This document shows positions 36,405 through 46,925 of a stretch of DNA of 64,000 bases, in pieces. Source of the stretch: Sisyra terminalis (taxonomy: Eukaryota; Arthropoda; Insecta; Neuroptera; Sisyridae); assembly GCA_958496175.1 (NCBI GenBank), contig OY292277.1:36033050-36097049 (forward strand). Reading direction: 5' to 3'. Within the stretch, counting starts at the first letter, position 1; each line of letters begins with the position of its first letter. The notes beneath the pieces were generated by a model. The model was not told the origin of the DNA. It saw nothing but the letters and a program-made list of their open reading frames with translations, and ran no database searches. The position numbers were made by a program, and so were the translations under genes.

Positions 36405-36610
36405 CAGTTACATTCCGGGAAATATTCACAGTCCAACCTGACACAACTGACAAATGACTAAAATTAGCAATTGAATGAAATCGAAATGACAGTTGAAACT
36501 AATGACATGGCAGTTTAAATTTGAGCCAATAATTATTATATTTTTATTCCACTAAACTTTATAATCTTTGTCCTTGTCTTTGCCGCCACACATACGTTTC
36601 CTATTATGTA
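36405..36610 (+). repeat. Dispersed repeat E, copy 2
   Basis: Direct repeat of 35735-35965, ~665 bp downstream in the same orientation. The ~440 bp between them is AT-rich and unrecognised. The pair could be a tandem duplication or two independent insertions. Confidence 0.65.
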
Positions 36611-37928
36611 TTTTGATATTAAAAGTAATTTGTGTTTAAAATTGTATCATATTTTAGTAATCACAAATCTTATAACTGGTGTGCTAGTTCAGGCACTACC
36701 GCAAGAGGCTACGGTAGTGGATTAAAAACCTATTTTTAACTATACCAAAGAAGTATAACTTCTCACGGGCGTACATTAGTACACACTGTTTTTTTTTCAA
36801 TTTGTGCTTCTTTTTTCCGAAAGTATGTTCATTTTTCACTCCAGATGTGACACTAACGACACTCGACGATGTGTTAAACACAATTTGCCGGTGTTCGAAT
36901 TATTTATGCGAAATTCAAAAAGTGCGAAGTAAAATGATGTTATTTACAATACAAATCTTACAACGTCTATTCTTCAAGTTAGATCATCGCATATTAATGG
37001 AGCGTTAACGTACAGCTCTATAAATGCCCTGTCGCTATGAGGGGGTGGATTTTTTAAATGCGGTTTTATACATTGGGCGCCTAAGTACATTTATCTCGTG
37101 TGGGTTGTGGTGAGAGTCGTAAAGTATTTAGAAGGCTGTGAAAAAAAAAACAAAACACAATAACAAAACAATAATACGATAATGTGAGGTTATATGTATC
37201 TGTTGGTATATATAAATATATGAGTGTGTTTTGTAATTGTTAACAAACAAATGGCCATTATCGTTGTCAGCGAAAAATCGAGATACGAGCAAAATGTCAC
37301 TATTTTTTTAAAAAAAAAAGCCTTGTCGTAATTTACTTGATAGAATCCATTAGCGCGTTGTTGCGTTGAAACAATAAAAATATTTTTGTCGTTATAAATT
37401 TTTCGAAAAGAATGACAGATTTCGTTTTAATTTCTTTATGTTTTCAATTCAATAACAAAAAAAGAATTGGAATCAAACACAATTCTTTATATTTATAAAA
37501 CGGTTACATATATTTATAGCTACATTGGTACACATTTAGATTCTATTCTGCATAACGATTAGTACAGATAAAATGAGGAATTTCAGTAATTCAGTAGTTC
37601 ATAAATCGGAAAATTCAAATACATCACATGATGGCATTTACAAAGCTTTAATCTTTGGATAATAGACAAAAGTGTATAGATAGGTACTTATTGACTGAAG
37701 TCGTTATTCGGTAAGCCGCTCGACTTACGTAATACATTCTAATGAATAGATTTTCATAATACCTTTAGCCGAGATCAATCTAATTAAAATTAATCGTCTC
37801 TCTAATTTCACCCACTAAAATTTATGCATATACAACATATCATACGAACTGAACTTATTAGAAAAATTTGTATCACCGATTCTGCAGAGTTATTAATATA
37901 TCTTTATGCATCATGAAAATAGTATATC
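36611..37928. other. Gene-free stretch
   Basis: AT-rich. 36840-37100 is slightly richer in GC without a coding signal. Confidence 0.5.
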
Positions 37929-38206
37929 CAAGGGCGGATTCAAGATTTTTTTCTGGGGGGGGCACAATATCATCTTTCATTTGCGAGTGCGTGAAAGGGA
38001 TCACGAAAAAAAATCGCAATTTCTGCCAGAAATAGATTAGAGTTTCACTAATGTTCTTTCTATTATTTTATTCATATATTTTCACAACTTTAATAATTTG
38101 ATTTGCTTCTAAGTATGTACTGTTATGGAATCTCTACAGTACACAAAAATACCCTGGGGGGGGGGGGGGCACGTGCCCTCGTACCACCCCCTTAAATCCA
38201 CCCTTG
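37929..38206 (-). mobile_element. hAT-type MITE family B, copy 2
   Basis: The 278-bp element starts CAAGGGCGGATTCAAG and ends CTTAAATCCACCCTTG, with perfect 8-bp duplications AGTATATC at 37921-37928 and 38207-38214. G-rich tracts flank the interior (38156-38170). It is inverted relative to the 33369 copy. Confidence 0.9.
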
Positions 38207-38774
38207 AGTATATCCATAATTTCTTTAATTTTATTCTTACAAACCAGAACTTCAGATGCACGAATTTTTAAAAGAAACTGCTGAATTATTGTTGAAAAAA
38301 ATACAATTTTGTGAAAACCATCCGCTTTAAAAGAGCTTTCTTTTATTTGTGTTTAATAAATGTTTAATGTTTAATTTGTGTTAAGTGTTTAATAAATTTT
38401 TCACAAAAATTGAGCAAGTGTACAAGTATTTGTACCTAACTTTGAATGATCTTTAGAACGAAGTTCTTTTGTAAGGACATACGATGAAAGCTAACTGAGA
38501 AAAAGTGTAACACACGAGAAAGTTGATAAGATTTAAGATCGAGGTCATCATCAGATCGTGTAGAAATCAGAGGTTCCATAAAAAAAATTTGGGTTTCCAC
38601 AAAATAAGTTGTCTTATAGTTTTAAAATATTCGTTATATAAACTACAATATTTTCGTATCAAGACATAAAACTATTAACCTATGGTACTGCTTATAAATT
38701 TCTAATACATTTGTCAATGTAAAATATCTACAGCTACTTATATAGTTTTTAACAGCTTTTGGTATGACAACCCA
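38207..38774. other. Gene-free stretch
   Basis: AT-rich. Short direct repeats of GTTTAATAAAT occur near 38350-38395. Confidence 0.5.
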
Positions 38775-39235
38775 ATTAGGAATTTACAATTGGCCTAGTC
38801 ATGGACCAAGCTTGGGCCAAAACTTGCCAAGTCTGGTCCAAGACTGGCCTAACTCCGAAATGATATCCATGGGCCATGCCTAGAAACCACAGTCAATTTA
38901 AACTAAAATTTTAAAATAGATTCTAGGAAAAAAACATTGATTTTTACAATTCAAAATAATATAAGCCTAATATAATTTAAAAACGATTCTTATTGTGATG
39001 AAATTGTTTTTCCTTACTTATCTTGGGTGAACTCTGGTGATGATGGTTGGCCAAATCCTGGGCCAAATTTGTATTCCAAGGTTTGGAAATTAGGAAATTA
39101 ACAACTGGCCCAAGACTGACCCTGTTATGAGTATTGGGAGTTCCTACATGGGAAGAATACAGTGATCTGTAAAAACTTTGGTAAGGGTTCCACATGAAAA
39201 AAAATTTGGGAAATCCTAATCTTTATCGGGCATCC
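38775..39235. repeat. Repeat rich in GGCC/TTGGCC words
   Basis: Two blocks run in parallel: TAGGAATTTACAATTGGCC (38780s) and TAGGAAATTAACAACTGGCC (about 39090), each followed by a CAAG/ACTGRCC-type series. Between them lie GGGCCAAAACTTGCC and TGGCCAAATCCTGGGCC. Probably an old repeat or MITE. Ends are not resolved. Confidence 0.35.
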
Positions 39236-39849
39236 CTACTGTAGGTTAGTTAGAAAAGAAGAATGAAAAAGACTCAGATTTAGGCTCAAAAGGCTCAGAT
39301 TTAGTTCTTAACTCTCGTATCTGGAATGCTTAAACGTTATCGGAACGTGCACCAATACTTTACAAAACAATACTGTACAAAATTTAGGGCCAATGCTGAA
39401 TGCCAAGTACTAGGTCTTCACTAACTGAGAAGCAGTTTTGACCTTTGCCAAACAGAATCTGCAAATTGAATCTATCACAAGTACTCCAAGTAACTATATA
39501 TAGATGTTTCTATTACACCCGTTTTCACTGTGACTTGCTATCTTGTAAGATTAAGTATTTCAGTAGCTAGTTTCAAAGATGGTTTCCTCCTCATCCTTCT
39601 ACTGTGTTTTTTCCCATTGTTGCTCTTTCATACTGAGCAGTAATTTTTATAAGCCCATTCTTTAATAGTATTTTTCACTACCAATGCCACTGCTGTGGGT
39701 TGAAAAATCAGTGTCCTGAATCCTAGATGGGCAAGAACCTCGACCTTTTCATTACCCTTATTATCTTTGTGTTATAGTACCCATTCCAAGTTGATCTTGT
39801 TTCTAGTTGCCAGGTTTGTAAAGATAAAAATCTAAGTATTAATCGTATA
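39236..39849. other. Gene-free stretch
   Basis: No feature recognised. Confidence 0.5.
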
Positions 39850-40160
39850 ATAGACGATATGTATTTTTTTTTAATCAAAAAGAACATTATTAATGAGAGA
39901 TAAAACTAATTTTTAGTTACGAAAAGCTTATATTTTGACAGAAAACAAGTTTTACTTTAAATGAACAAATGAGACTCCGAAAACGATAAGTGTGCTTATG
40001 AGTCTTCTGTGACGTAACAGTCCGCATCAGTACGCGTATTGAAATCGAGACATATACTGATCATTGAGTGATTTCCATAGAAACAGTAATAATTTACACA
40101 ATTTTTGACATTTTTAGTTCCTAAAAATTACTATCAATTTTTATCCTTGGGATAAAGGTT
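39850..40160 (-). repeat. Dispersed repeat D, inverted copy
   Basis: The reverse complement carries AATTACTGTTTCTATGGAAA, TTACGTCACAGAAGACTCAT, ATCGTTTTCGGAGTCTCATT and AATGTTCTTT in the same order as 24310-24780. The CRE core is TTACGTCA instead of TGACGTCA. A weaker partial copy may follow at 40240-40400 (GTGATGTCAT, then GGAGCGCAT). Confidence 0.65.
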
Positions 40161-40399
40161 GTGTAGATTGTAAAAGGTTTAAATCATTGATATAATGTTT
40201 AAACGATTTAAACAACCTTTCCTTTTGTATTAAAGTGCATTTTCACAGGAATACGTACATGGGAATTTGAAGTTTCTGTACTGTGATGTCATTTTAATGC
40301 CGGGTCAATAGGAGCGCATTTTTGGAATTTTGAATTTAACAATTTTTTTGCATTTTCAAATGAATATTTCTTTAATTTTATCAAGCAAAGCTAAAACCT

Positions 40400-40605
40400 A
40401 ACAGTAACATTATGTTTTGTTTAGTGTAGAACATTTTTAAAATTATTTTAAATCATGCGCATTCATTAGGTCTATTGCATATGAGGCTAGATATGTGTTA
40501 TTTGCATAGTAAGAACTGTTCTCTTCGACCCCCAATCAACCCTTTAGACCAAATAGTGTTAAATCGACCCCAAGGGGTCTTTATCAACCTTTTTGCTGAC
40601 CCCTG
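40400..40605 (-). mobile_element. hAT-type MITE fragment related to 5868 element
   Basis: The right boundary ends GACCCCTG at 40605. On the minus strand it reads CAGGGGTCAGCAAAAAGG, then GACCCCTTGGGGTCG, and further inside TTCTTACTATGC, all parallel to the 5868 copy (CTTAGTATGC). The other terminus is missing. Confidence 0.55.
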
Positions 40606-41210
40606 CATTATCCAATACTTTTTTGTGTGAAATACACCTCTAAGCGATTTGATTGATACAAATCTCATCAATTCTTTCTCTTATAAAGTTAAAGAACCGC
40701 TTTAAAATTGAAATGTGACCAAAAATATAAAATATTTTCATATTCAGAAACTAAGTTATTTTTTTTAAAATTATTTATTCATTGTAATATTTTACTTAAT
40801 TTCGAACGTGTCAAAATGTAATGGGAAGTTATTCAAAATATTTTCAACTTCATAATTATCTGATTAAGATGAATATTACAGTTCTTTTTCGAAGATAACG
40901 AGCAAAAGGTTATAAAGAATGAACCATCTGGCGCGAAACCAGTGATCTTGTAATCGTGAATAATTGAACACATTCTCATTTGCGTGCCTTTCGATTGCTT
41001 GCACTGATTAAGATTATCTCATACATTGAAGATTAAAAAAAGAAAAGCAAAAAGAAGTTATATTTATGCTCCTCAAACGTAACACAGATGGGATATTTGT
41101 TAATGTTGTGTTTTTTCCTGTCATAATTCATTGATTAATTTACTGTAGAAATAATGCGTATCGTCATAATTATCATTTATCCCTCTCGTCGTAATTCTCA
41201 TCGGTTTGAC
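40606..41210. other. Gene-free stretch
   Basis: AT-rich with no feature recognised. Confidence 0.5.
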
Positions 41211-41234
41211 AATAATAATAATAATAATAATAAT
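41211..41234. repeat. (AAT)n microsatellite
   Basis: Eight AAT units in a row. Confidence 0.9.
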
Positions 41235-41329
41235 TTCCGGAACTGATTGCCCACGTCTCGTAATAAATATGACAAATTTCCGTCCATTATTTACTGTCCC
41301 AATCGAAAATTTCACCATATTATAAACGA

Positions 41330-41560
41330 GATAGGATTAATGTAGAGCTCATTACATAAAATATCATCGTGGCCCAACAATTTCCACGAAATATGCGAAT
41401 TGCGACACGAGAAGCCGAGGAAAGGGTAAAAATAACCGGGAACGAAATAGGGGCTTCATTTACCACGTTCCGGGAATTCCCCTTCGTTGACAGTACTTAA
41501 AAAATAATTCATTCATTACGCGTCGTTTTCGCGCTTAATTTTGAAAATAATGTACACCAT
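41330..41560. promoter_or_regulatory. Candidate enhancer with perfect kB palindrome
   Basis: A GC-richer patch holding GGGAATTCCC (41472-41481), a perfect palindromic Rel/NF-kB (Dorsal/Relish) site, plus ATAACCGGGAACG and TTTTCGCGC words. Regulatory use is inferred from the motif and composition only. Confidence 0.3.
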
Positions 41561-43131
41561 TAGAGGTAATTATGATATATTTTTGGAAATTTACGTGTGC
41601 ATTATTTCACATACTCTCATTTCCGTGCCGACATCCTCATTCCGGTTCACTCGTCTTGATCCGTAATGTAAACAGACGGGATCCAATAAAGATATGGAAA
41701 CTTTCGATGAGTGATATAATAATAAAATTTAGTAGATAGGTACTATGTAAAGCATAAACATAAATGTTCAATTGAAATATGAGCCTTGCAGCTAAATGTT
41801 GTGGCTTTTAGGGGAATGGGGATAATGGGAAGGGTTTAAATATTTTATGGTTAAGTAGTTTTGATACGGATTACAGATTATTTACAGAGTTACATTTTGA
41901 ATAATTTTCCATATCTTCATTATCCATTAGAGTTTATATTGATTTTGTTGCAAAATATTAAAATTGAAACGTGATCACCAAAAACTAGTTCACATCAAAA
42001 TATAGTCCTAGTAATTTTGTAGAAATTTTTAGTTTTTCGTTAGCAATTTAGTCACCAGAAAAAAAATGGATTTTAATTTTCATGTCTTGCTGGTTTTGAA
42101 ATGTTGCCGCCTACAATTAAAAAAATACATTGGAATCATCATCCCAAAAATAAGTTCTTTTTAAATTAAGAAATATCTTTGCTAAATTTGACCCTTATTT
42201 AACAACATTTACTTGAGCCACCGAGCGATTGAGAATTAATATGCATGCAATATTTTATCTGTTTATATTTCAATTGAAATTCTAAAGAAAAATAATATAT
42301 TTGAGAAAAACTTCAAGTTTTCTGTTCTGTAATTGTATAGTATCTATTATTTATTACTAGTAACTTCCCGTGAAATATTCCCTGGTCATCATTGATGCAA
42401 GTGACAAATCACTTCTTATTTTTACCCATATCTTAAGGCCACAGGGGAATTCGGTCGCGAAATGCACATAAATTTGGGCGTTAACTTAAATATGATTTTT
42501 TTGTCTCATTGGTCTCATTGATCCAAAACTTTTTTTTTTTTAAATCTTCCGCTTTTTGCATTAAGGTAATAGTACAAAATATGGACCGCAATTTTTTGCA
42601 TTTGAAAAATACAAACTTATGGTAAGTGGTATAAGAATTTTTAATCGCATTCAAGAATTTATGTTATATTAAAGGTGTTAAAATATATGAAGATCATGAA
42701 TGTAACGTTTTGAGAACCTTAGCCTCACTTTGAATTACAATAACAAAAAAGCGAACAACCAATAACAATCCAGTACATAAAGTTGGTCATGTTTCTTAGC
42801 GATAATGCGCTAACGGTGGCCAAAAAAATAACTAAAGCATGTCTGAATTTTCGAGGACACGTGAACTAACAAATTGCCTATCTTGTTCGTTCTCCTGTTA
42901 TTTATACTTCGTGGTCGAGGGGTTAACTTTAGGGAGCTTAATTTATAGATATAAAAACGTAAATTCTTATGCTATCGATTATTTACAGTATTATAACCTT
43001 ATAATATTACGAATTAAATTAAAATTTCCGTGCAGTTGTCCTGCTGTATTTCTTCATCTTTTTCTAGATTAAGATATTTTGGTTAATGTTTCTTAAGTAA
43101 ATTTTCAAATGCAACGCTAAAACATAACATG
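41561..43131. other. Gene-free stretch
   Basis: AT-rich. 42355-42420 matches the 5' blocks of repeat E (AACTTCCCGTGAAATATTC, TGACAAAT). A 77-codon plus-strand ORF at 42839 shows no recognisable domain and starts near an AT-rich boundary, so it is not called. Confidence 0.45.
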
Positions 43132-43772
43132 CAAAGGTGTGAAAATTATTAGACTCTAGACAACTCAAGAAAAAAAAACACATTTTTGTTAAACGACATT
43201 AATTTAAAAATTACAATAATTCTACTCATCTAATATTTCGTGTGGTATCCTTCACTGTTTATAATTTATTTTTCTCATCCTAGCACGCTCTATACTATTT
43301 TTTTCATTTATATTTTATTATAATGCCAAATCGTAATGAGTTCGGTAATCAGATCCACCCGTGTAGTAAAAGTTTATTTTTTTTAGTATTTTCCTTACAA
43401 TGGTGCAAAAATTTTCTATGGGATTAGCATCAAGACTATTTCCTGGTCAAGAAGGTACATTAATGTTAGAATTTTTGAGGAAATCCATAACTTTTTTGAC
43501 TTTATGGGAAAAAGTTCTATCCTGCATAAAGATACAATTTTTCCGGAATTTCCGGAAACCACTCTTTAGTTTGAGGCAATTATCCTCGTTTTCAAGACTT
43601 GTATATATTGGTTTTGCCTAATAGTACCTTCCACAATGTATATCCTACCGGTTCCCTTTGCTGACATGCAGTTCCAAACCATGACTGATGTTGGGTGCTT
43701 TACAGTCTGGACGATACATTGCTGGAAGAAAGAAAAAAATTTTTTTTGAGTCTAATAATTTTCACACCTCTG
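43132..43772 (-). mobile_element. Tc1-like transposon, internally deleted
   Basis: The 641-bp element has inverted termini CAAAGGTGTGAAAATTATTA on the left and the reverse complement CAGAGGTGTGAAAATTATTA on the right. TA follows the right end (43773-43774) and TG, a decayed TA, precedes the left. It carries a broken transposase fragment in minus orientation. Confidence 0.85.
43380..43720 (-). pseudogene. Tc1 transposase remnant (catalytic C-terminal half)
   Basis: Minus-strand reading gives VKHPTSVMVWNCMSAKGTG and RIYIVEGTIRQNQYIQVL, then after breaks FMQDR, VMDFLKNSNINV and NPIENFCTIVRK. These are successive blocks of Tc1 transposase. D in MQD and E in PIEN are catalytic residues, and their spacing fits DD34E once a 1-nt frameshift is allowed. 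A stop codon replaces a tryptophan in the block before PGNS. The N-terminal DNA-binding domain and first D are deleted. Non-functional. Confidence 0.85.
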
Positions 43773-44269
43773 TAGAAATTCAAAGAATTAATTAATTCAA
43801 AAACTTTAAAATATTGAGAAGAGTTTACTTGGAAAGAATAATTATCAATTTGGAAGCAAAATAATAGCTAACCGAATAGATCATATTCCGAGAAGAAAAA
43901 GCTCATTGAATTTTGAAGAGGGTTATAATACTGAAAACAGTCACCTTACCACCCATACTTAAGGAACCTTACAGAAATTGGCACCACTGGAAAAATGGGT
44001 CGAGTCACGCTGAAAACTAAGCTGCTTTTCGGTAAAATATTTAAATAAAAAGATATACGAAGTATATTTTAAATCGCCATTTAGGAGGACAAATAGAACC
44101 GTAATAGAAATGTCTCATTCGATAAAACATATTTGAAAAATAGCGCGAATTGAACAGAAGCATTGAACGCAGCTGACACAATAAAAATTCGAATTGTATC
44201 AAGTGTGCTAATTGGAATTGGACGTGTTTACAAGCAGCCAGTGAATCTTATTATGCATGTTTATGTCCC
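43773..44269. other. Gene-free stretch
   Basis: No feature recognised. Confidence 0.5.
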
Positions 44270-44640
44270 AAGCTTCGAATGTATTTGTTAAGTCGTCGCG
44301 ACGACGGTGACCCGGTCAGGCGTACCGGCGCCCGACGTCGCATTCCAATCCCTCTTCCCTCTTTCGTCCTTCCTTCATCTCACCATCAAATCAACTCACT
44401 GCAAATCAACAAATTTTTGTTCTAAATCAGGCACCGTCCCAGTTAAATGAGCCTGCGCCTCCTCACATTCTAATCACAATAGAACCAGGCATTTTTGGCA
44501 TTGAAACAATAAATAACAGGATGTGGAAATGTTTGCCGTTTGCCGCTCAAATTCATAATATTGATCGATATTGGCCGCAATATATGACTCAATGCTTATT
44601 TGATCCATAACGGCGTCACGAGAGGTGTAATCTGTCGTGG
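44270..44640. promoter_or_regulatory. GC-richer island
   Basis: CpG-rich sequence around 44296-44345 (GTCGCGACGACGG, GGCGCCCGACGTCG) is followed by mixed DNA with GGCCGCAATA and ATCGATATTG. No ORF with recognisable content. Role unknown. Confidence 0.25.
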
Positions 44641-45029
44641 GGGCCTACGCATTCAACTTTGCATACATATATAAATGCATTTATTTATGTGCAAAAAACC
44701 ATGGAACATTAACACCCATGCAATTCCTTTTGTAGTCGATTTTGTCGATTTTTCCTAGTTTGAAATCTATTCTCTATTGTTATACTTGTAGTAGCTCTGT
44801 TTTATTGGGTTTTTTTTTCCTTAAGAGCGACTTGTAATTTACCTCTGTTGCAATTGTGTACATTTATTAGTAATAATATATGGTAACAGCTGGCGCCATT
44901 TTTTTGCATATTTTAGATCTATGTAATACATAGCTGATACACGGCGTGCTAATAATTGTAATCAGTGATATTTAAACAGTCTATTTATTTATTGTGATGA
45001 ACAATTTATGAACTAGTTTCGTATTTAAA

Positions 45030-45450
45030 AACACAGCTGGCGGTTAACCGGTTTAACGCCATAACGCTAAACCGCCGCGGGGCCAAATGAAAATTGACGC
45101 GAAGAAAACACGGTTTCACGCCTTCTGAAAACCAGGACGAATCGCTTGATTTTTTCGCGGCGAAAAAATGAAAAATGAATTAATCGGTGAGGGATAAGCC
45201 AAAAGACGAATGATGATTATTGGGATGGATTCCGCCCCCACATCCGCGAAGTGATCGTGATGATAGCATTATTGTGTGAGCACCTGTCGTTGTGGTAACG
45301 TCTGTACGGACGACAAACGTCTCTGTAACGTCAGGAATGGACACATGTGTTCCAAATTTAATTTATATAGGAAAAAACATGTAAAGATCAAAGAGAGCCA
45401 GGAATTACGGGATTGTCAACAGAGAGAGAAGCGGAAAATGGAGAAAGATA
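45030..45450. promoter_or_regulatory. Candidate enhancer with Grainyhead palindrome
   Basis: AACCGGTT (45046-45053), inside GGTTAACCGGTTTAACG, is the palindromic Grainyhead-type site. TAACGCTAAACCG next to it repeats half of the pattern. The stretch also has AGCACCTGTCG and GTACGGACGAC. An 85-codon plus-strand ORF from 45276 is unrecognised and probably chance. Confidence 0.3.
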
Positions 45451-45689
45451 TGGGGAATGTCTCGATTATCTACATAAAACGTCACTGTTTCGTGTCATTA
45501 ACAAAAGACTATTTGTTTTTGGCTCACAGTTAGAAATACACTTCAAGAAAATAAGATTTATTTACATTTTTCTTCGAAAATGATAAATTTCTTTAACTAC
45601 ATCACCTACCATTTGCTTAAACCAACTATAGCCATAATAATATACCTATACTTAAATTAGAACCAACTTTTCGCAAATTGATTCAAAAG

Positions 45690-46396
45690 ATTTTTGAGGG
45701 AACTGCACTGAAAACGATAAAAGCAGGAGTTCCTCTTATTGTTGTACACAGTGGACATACCTGTGCCGAATGACGTTTTAGTAGCTACATATACAGATGA
45801 TACAGTGATTATAGAAACAGCAGAAACCCTAGTAGATGCATCAGTGACACTCCATAGTTGAGGATCCTAAACAAAATTGAGGACTGGGCTTGAAAGTTAA
45901 AAATAAAAATTAACTCTAAGAAATCAGTGGACTTTACCTTCACCTTGAGAAGAGGAACATGTCTCCCTGTTACCATCAACAACTTGATGATGCCACAATA
46001 AAAACACGAACAAATATTTGGGTATGCACCTTTATAGAGGTCTAACTTGGGCTTACCACATAAAGCAAACACGATAGCCCTTAAGCAGGCCATTCACGCT
46101 CCGATTTGCAGTCCAACTAGTCGTCTGACTTTCGAAGTTGGATCTAAAGTCGGACCGTGAATGGTGTTTTTGGAAGTTGGATATCTAGCGGATCATTTAG
46201 GCAATCCAACTAGTAGTCCGACTAGTTGGACTACAAATCGGAGCGTAAATGGCCTGCTTCAAACAGAAAATACAGAAGGATGTATTGGATTCGTAAGGTC
46301 GTCTACTCTTTTCATGGAAAATAAACTCTTAATTTACAAAATTTTGCTGAAACTGGTAAGGACATACGGGAGTACCGTGTATCCGTATAGTACCTG
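45690..46396 (+). pseudogene. Jockey-clade LINE reverse transcriptase, split by a MITE
   Basis: The left part reads AGVPL, then in another frame VATYTDDTVIIETAETLVD (the Y-x-DD catalytic motif, with T in place of the usual A), then KIEDWA and KINSKKSVDFTFTLRRG. The frame is broken by stops and shifts. The Harbinger MITE at 46084-46258 interrupts it. Reading resumes with SSTLFMENKLLIYKILLKLV and RTYGSTVYP, which is the ENKLLLYK...TYG block expected next in Jockey reverse transcriptases. Non-functional. Confidence 0.8.
46084..46258 (+). mobile_element. PIF/Harbinger MITE, copy 1
   Basis: The 175-bp element has long inverted ends AGCAGGCCATTCACGCTCCG (left) and AGCAGGCCATTTACGCTCCG (reverse complement of right). 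TTA precedes it and TCA follows, an aged 3-bp target duplication. A TWA target and GGCC-N-TTCAC-type ends fit PIF/Harbinger. It sits inside the Jockey reverse transcriptase. Confidence 0.85.
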
Positions 46397-46925
46397 AGAG
46401 CCAGTATCCTCTCCTTTCCGCCGTATTTCCTGTATGTTCTAGATTCAGTATTTTTTCCTATAGTTTGGAGATACTTTCTCAAATTGCGGTTTCCTGCTAA
46501 TAGACCTTCATGCTTTCTGGTATCCTTTCTTCCTAGGTATAGGAGTCTCTTATTATGATCTTCCAGAGGTTTCTTTTTCATAACTTTTTAAGAATTTACC
46601 TTCTGAGTAGTTATTTCAGGAATTTGTTTGCTCATTTTGAGTCATTCCTATAGCCGGTTCTGGACCCATAAATGACATATTTGAGCCTCCTTTTGCAAGC
46701 CTCTTCATTACCTTAGGTACCAGAATGCCCCGGTATCCAATCATGTGTTACTTTATTGAATATCTGGATGAAGAGTGTTTTGCATTTCCAGACCAGTCTG
46801 GAGTTCATCTGGCACCATTTGATCACTTTAATTGCGGTTTGGCTATCTGAGAAGATTCTTATCGTTTCATTGTGATATTTTCTTCTCATGTTTTCCGGTA
46901 GGTATATGATGATGACGTTGAGAAA
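46397..46925 (-). pseudogene. LINE RNase H domain remnant (I-type)
   Basis: Minus-strand reading gives IRIFSDSQTAIKVIKWC, then THDWIPGHSGT, a stop, and GNEEAC. SDSQ and WIPGHSG...GNE are conserved RNase H blocks of LINEs with a C-terminal RNase H. Further down are GPEPAIG and LLAGNRNLRKYLQTIGKNTE with RKYGGKE, matching the region after RNase H, where LLTGH..L..HL and a CxxC block are usual. Several stops. Its strand is opposite to the Jockey remnant on its left, so it is a separate insertion. Confidence 0.75.

Noticed and set aside
45276..45533. 85-codon ORF with several cysteines
   Set aside because: The cysteine spacing near its start does not fit a known finger or toxin fold, and composition shifts abruptly midway. 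Likely chance in a GC-richer island.
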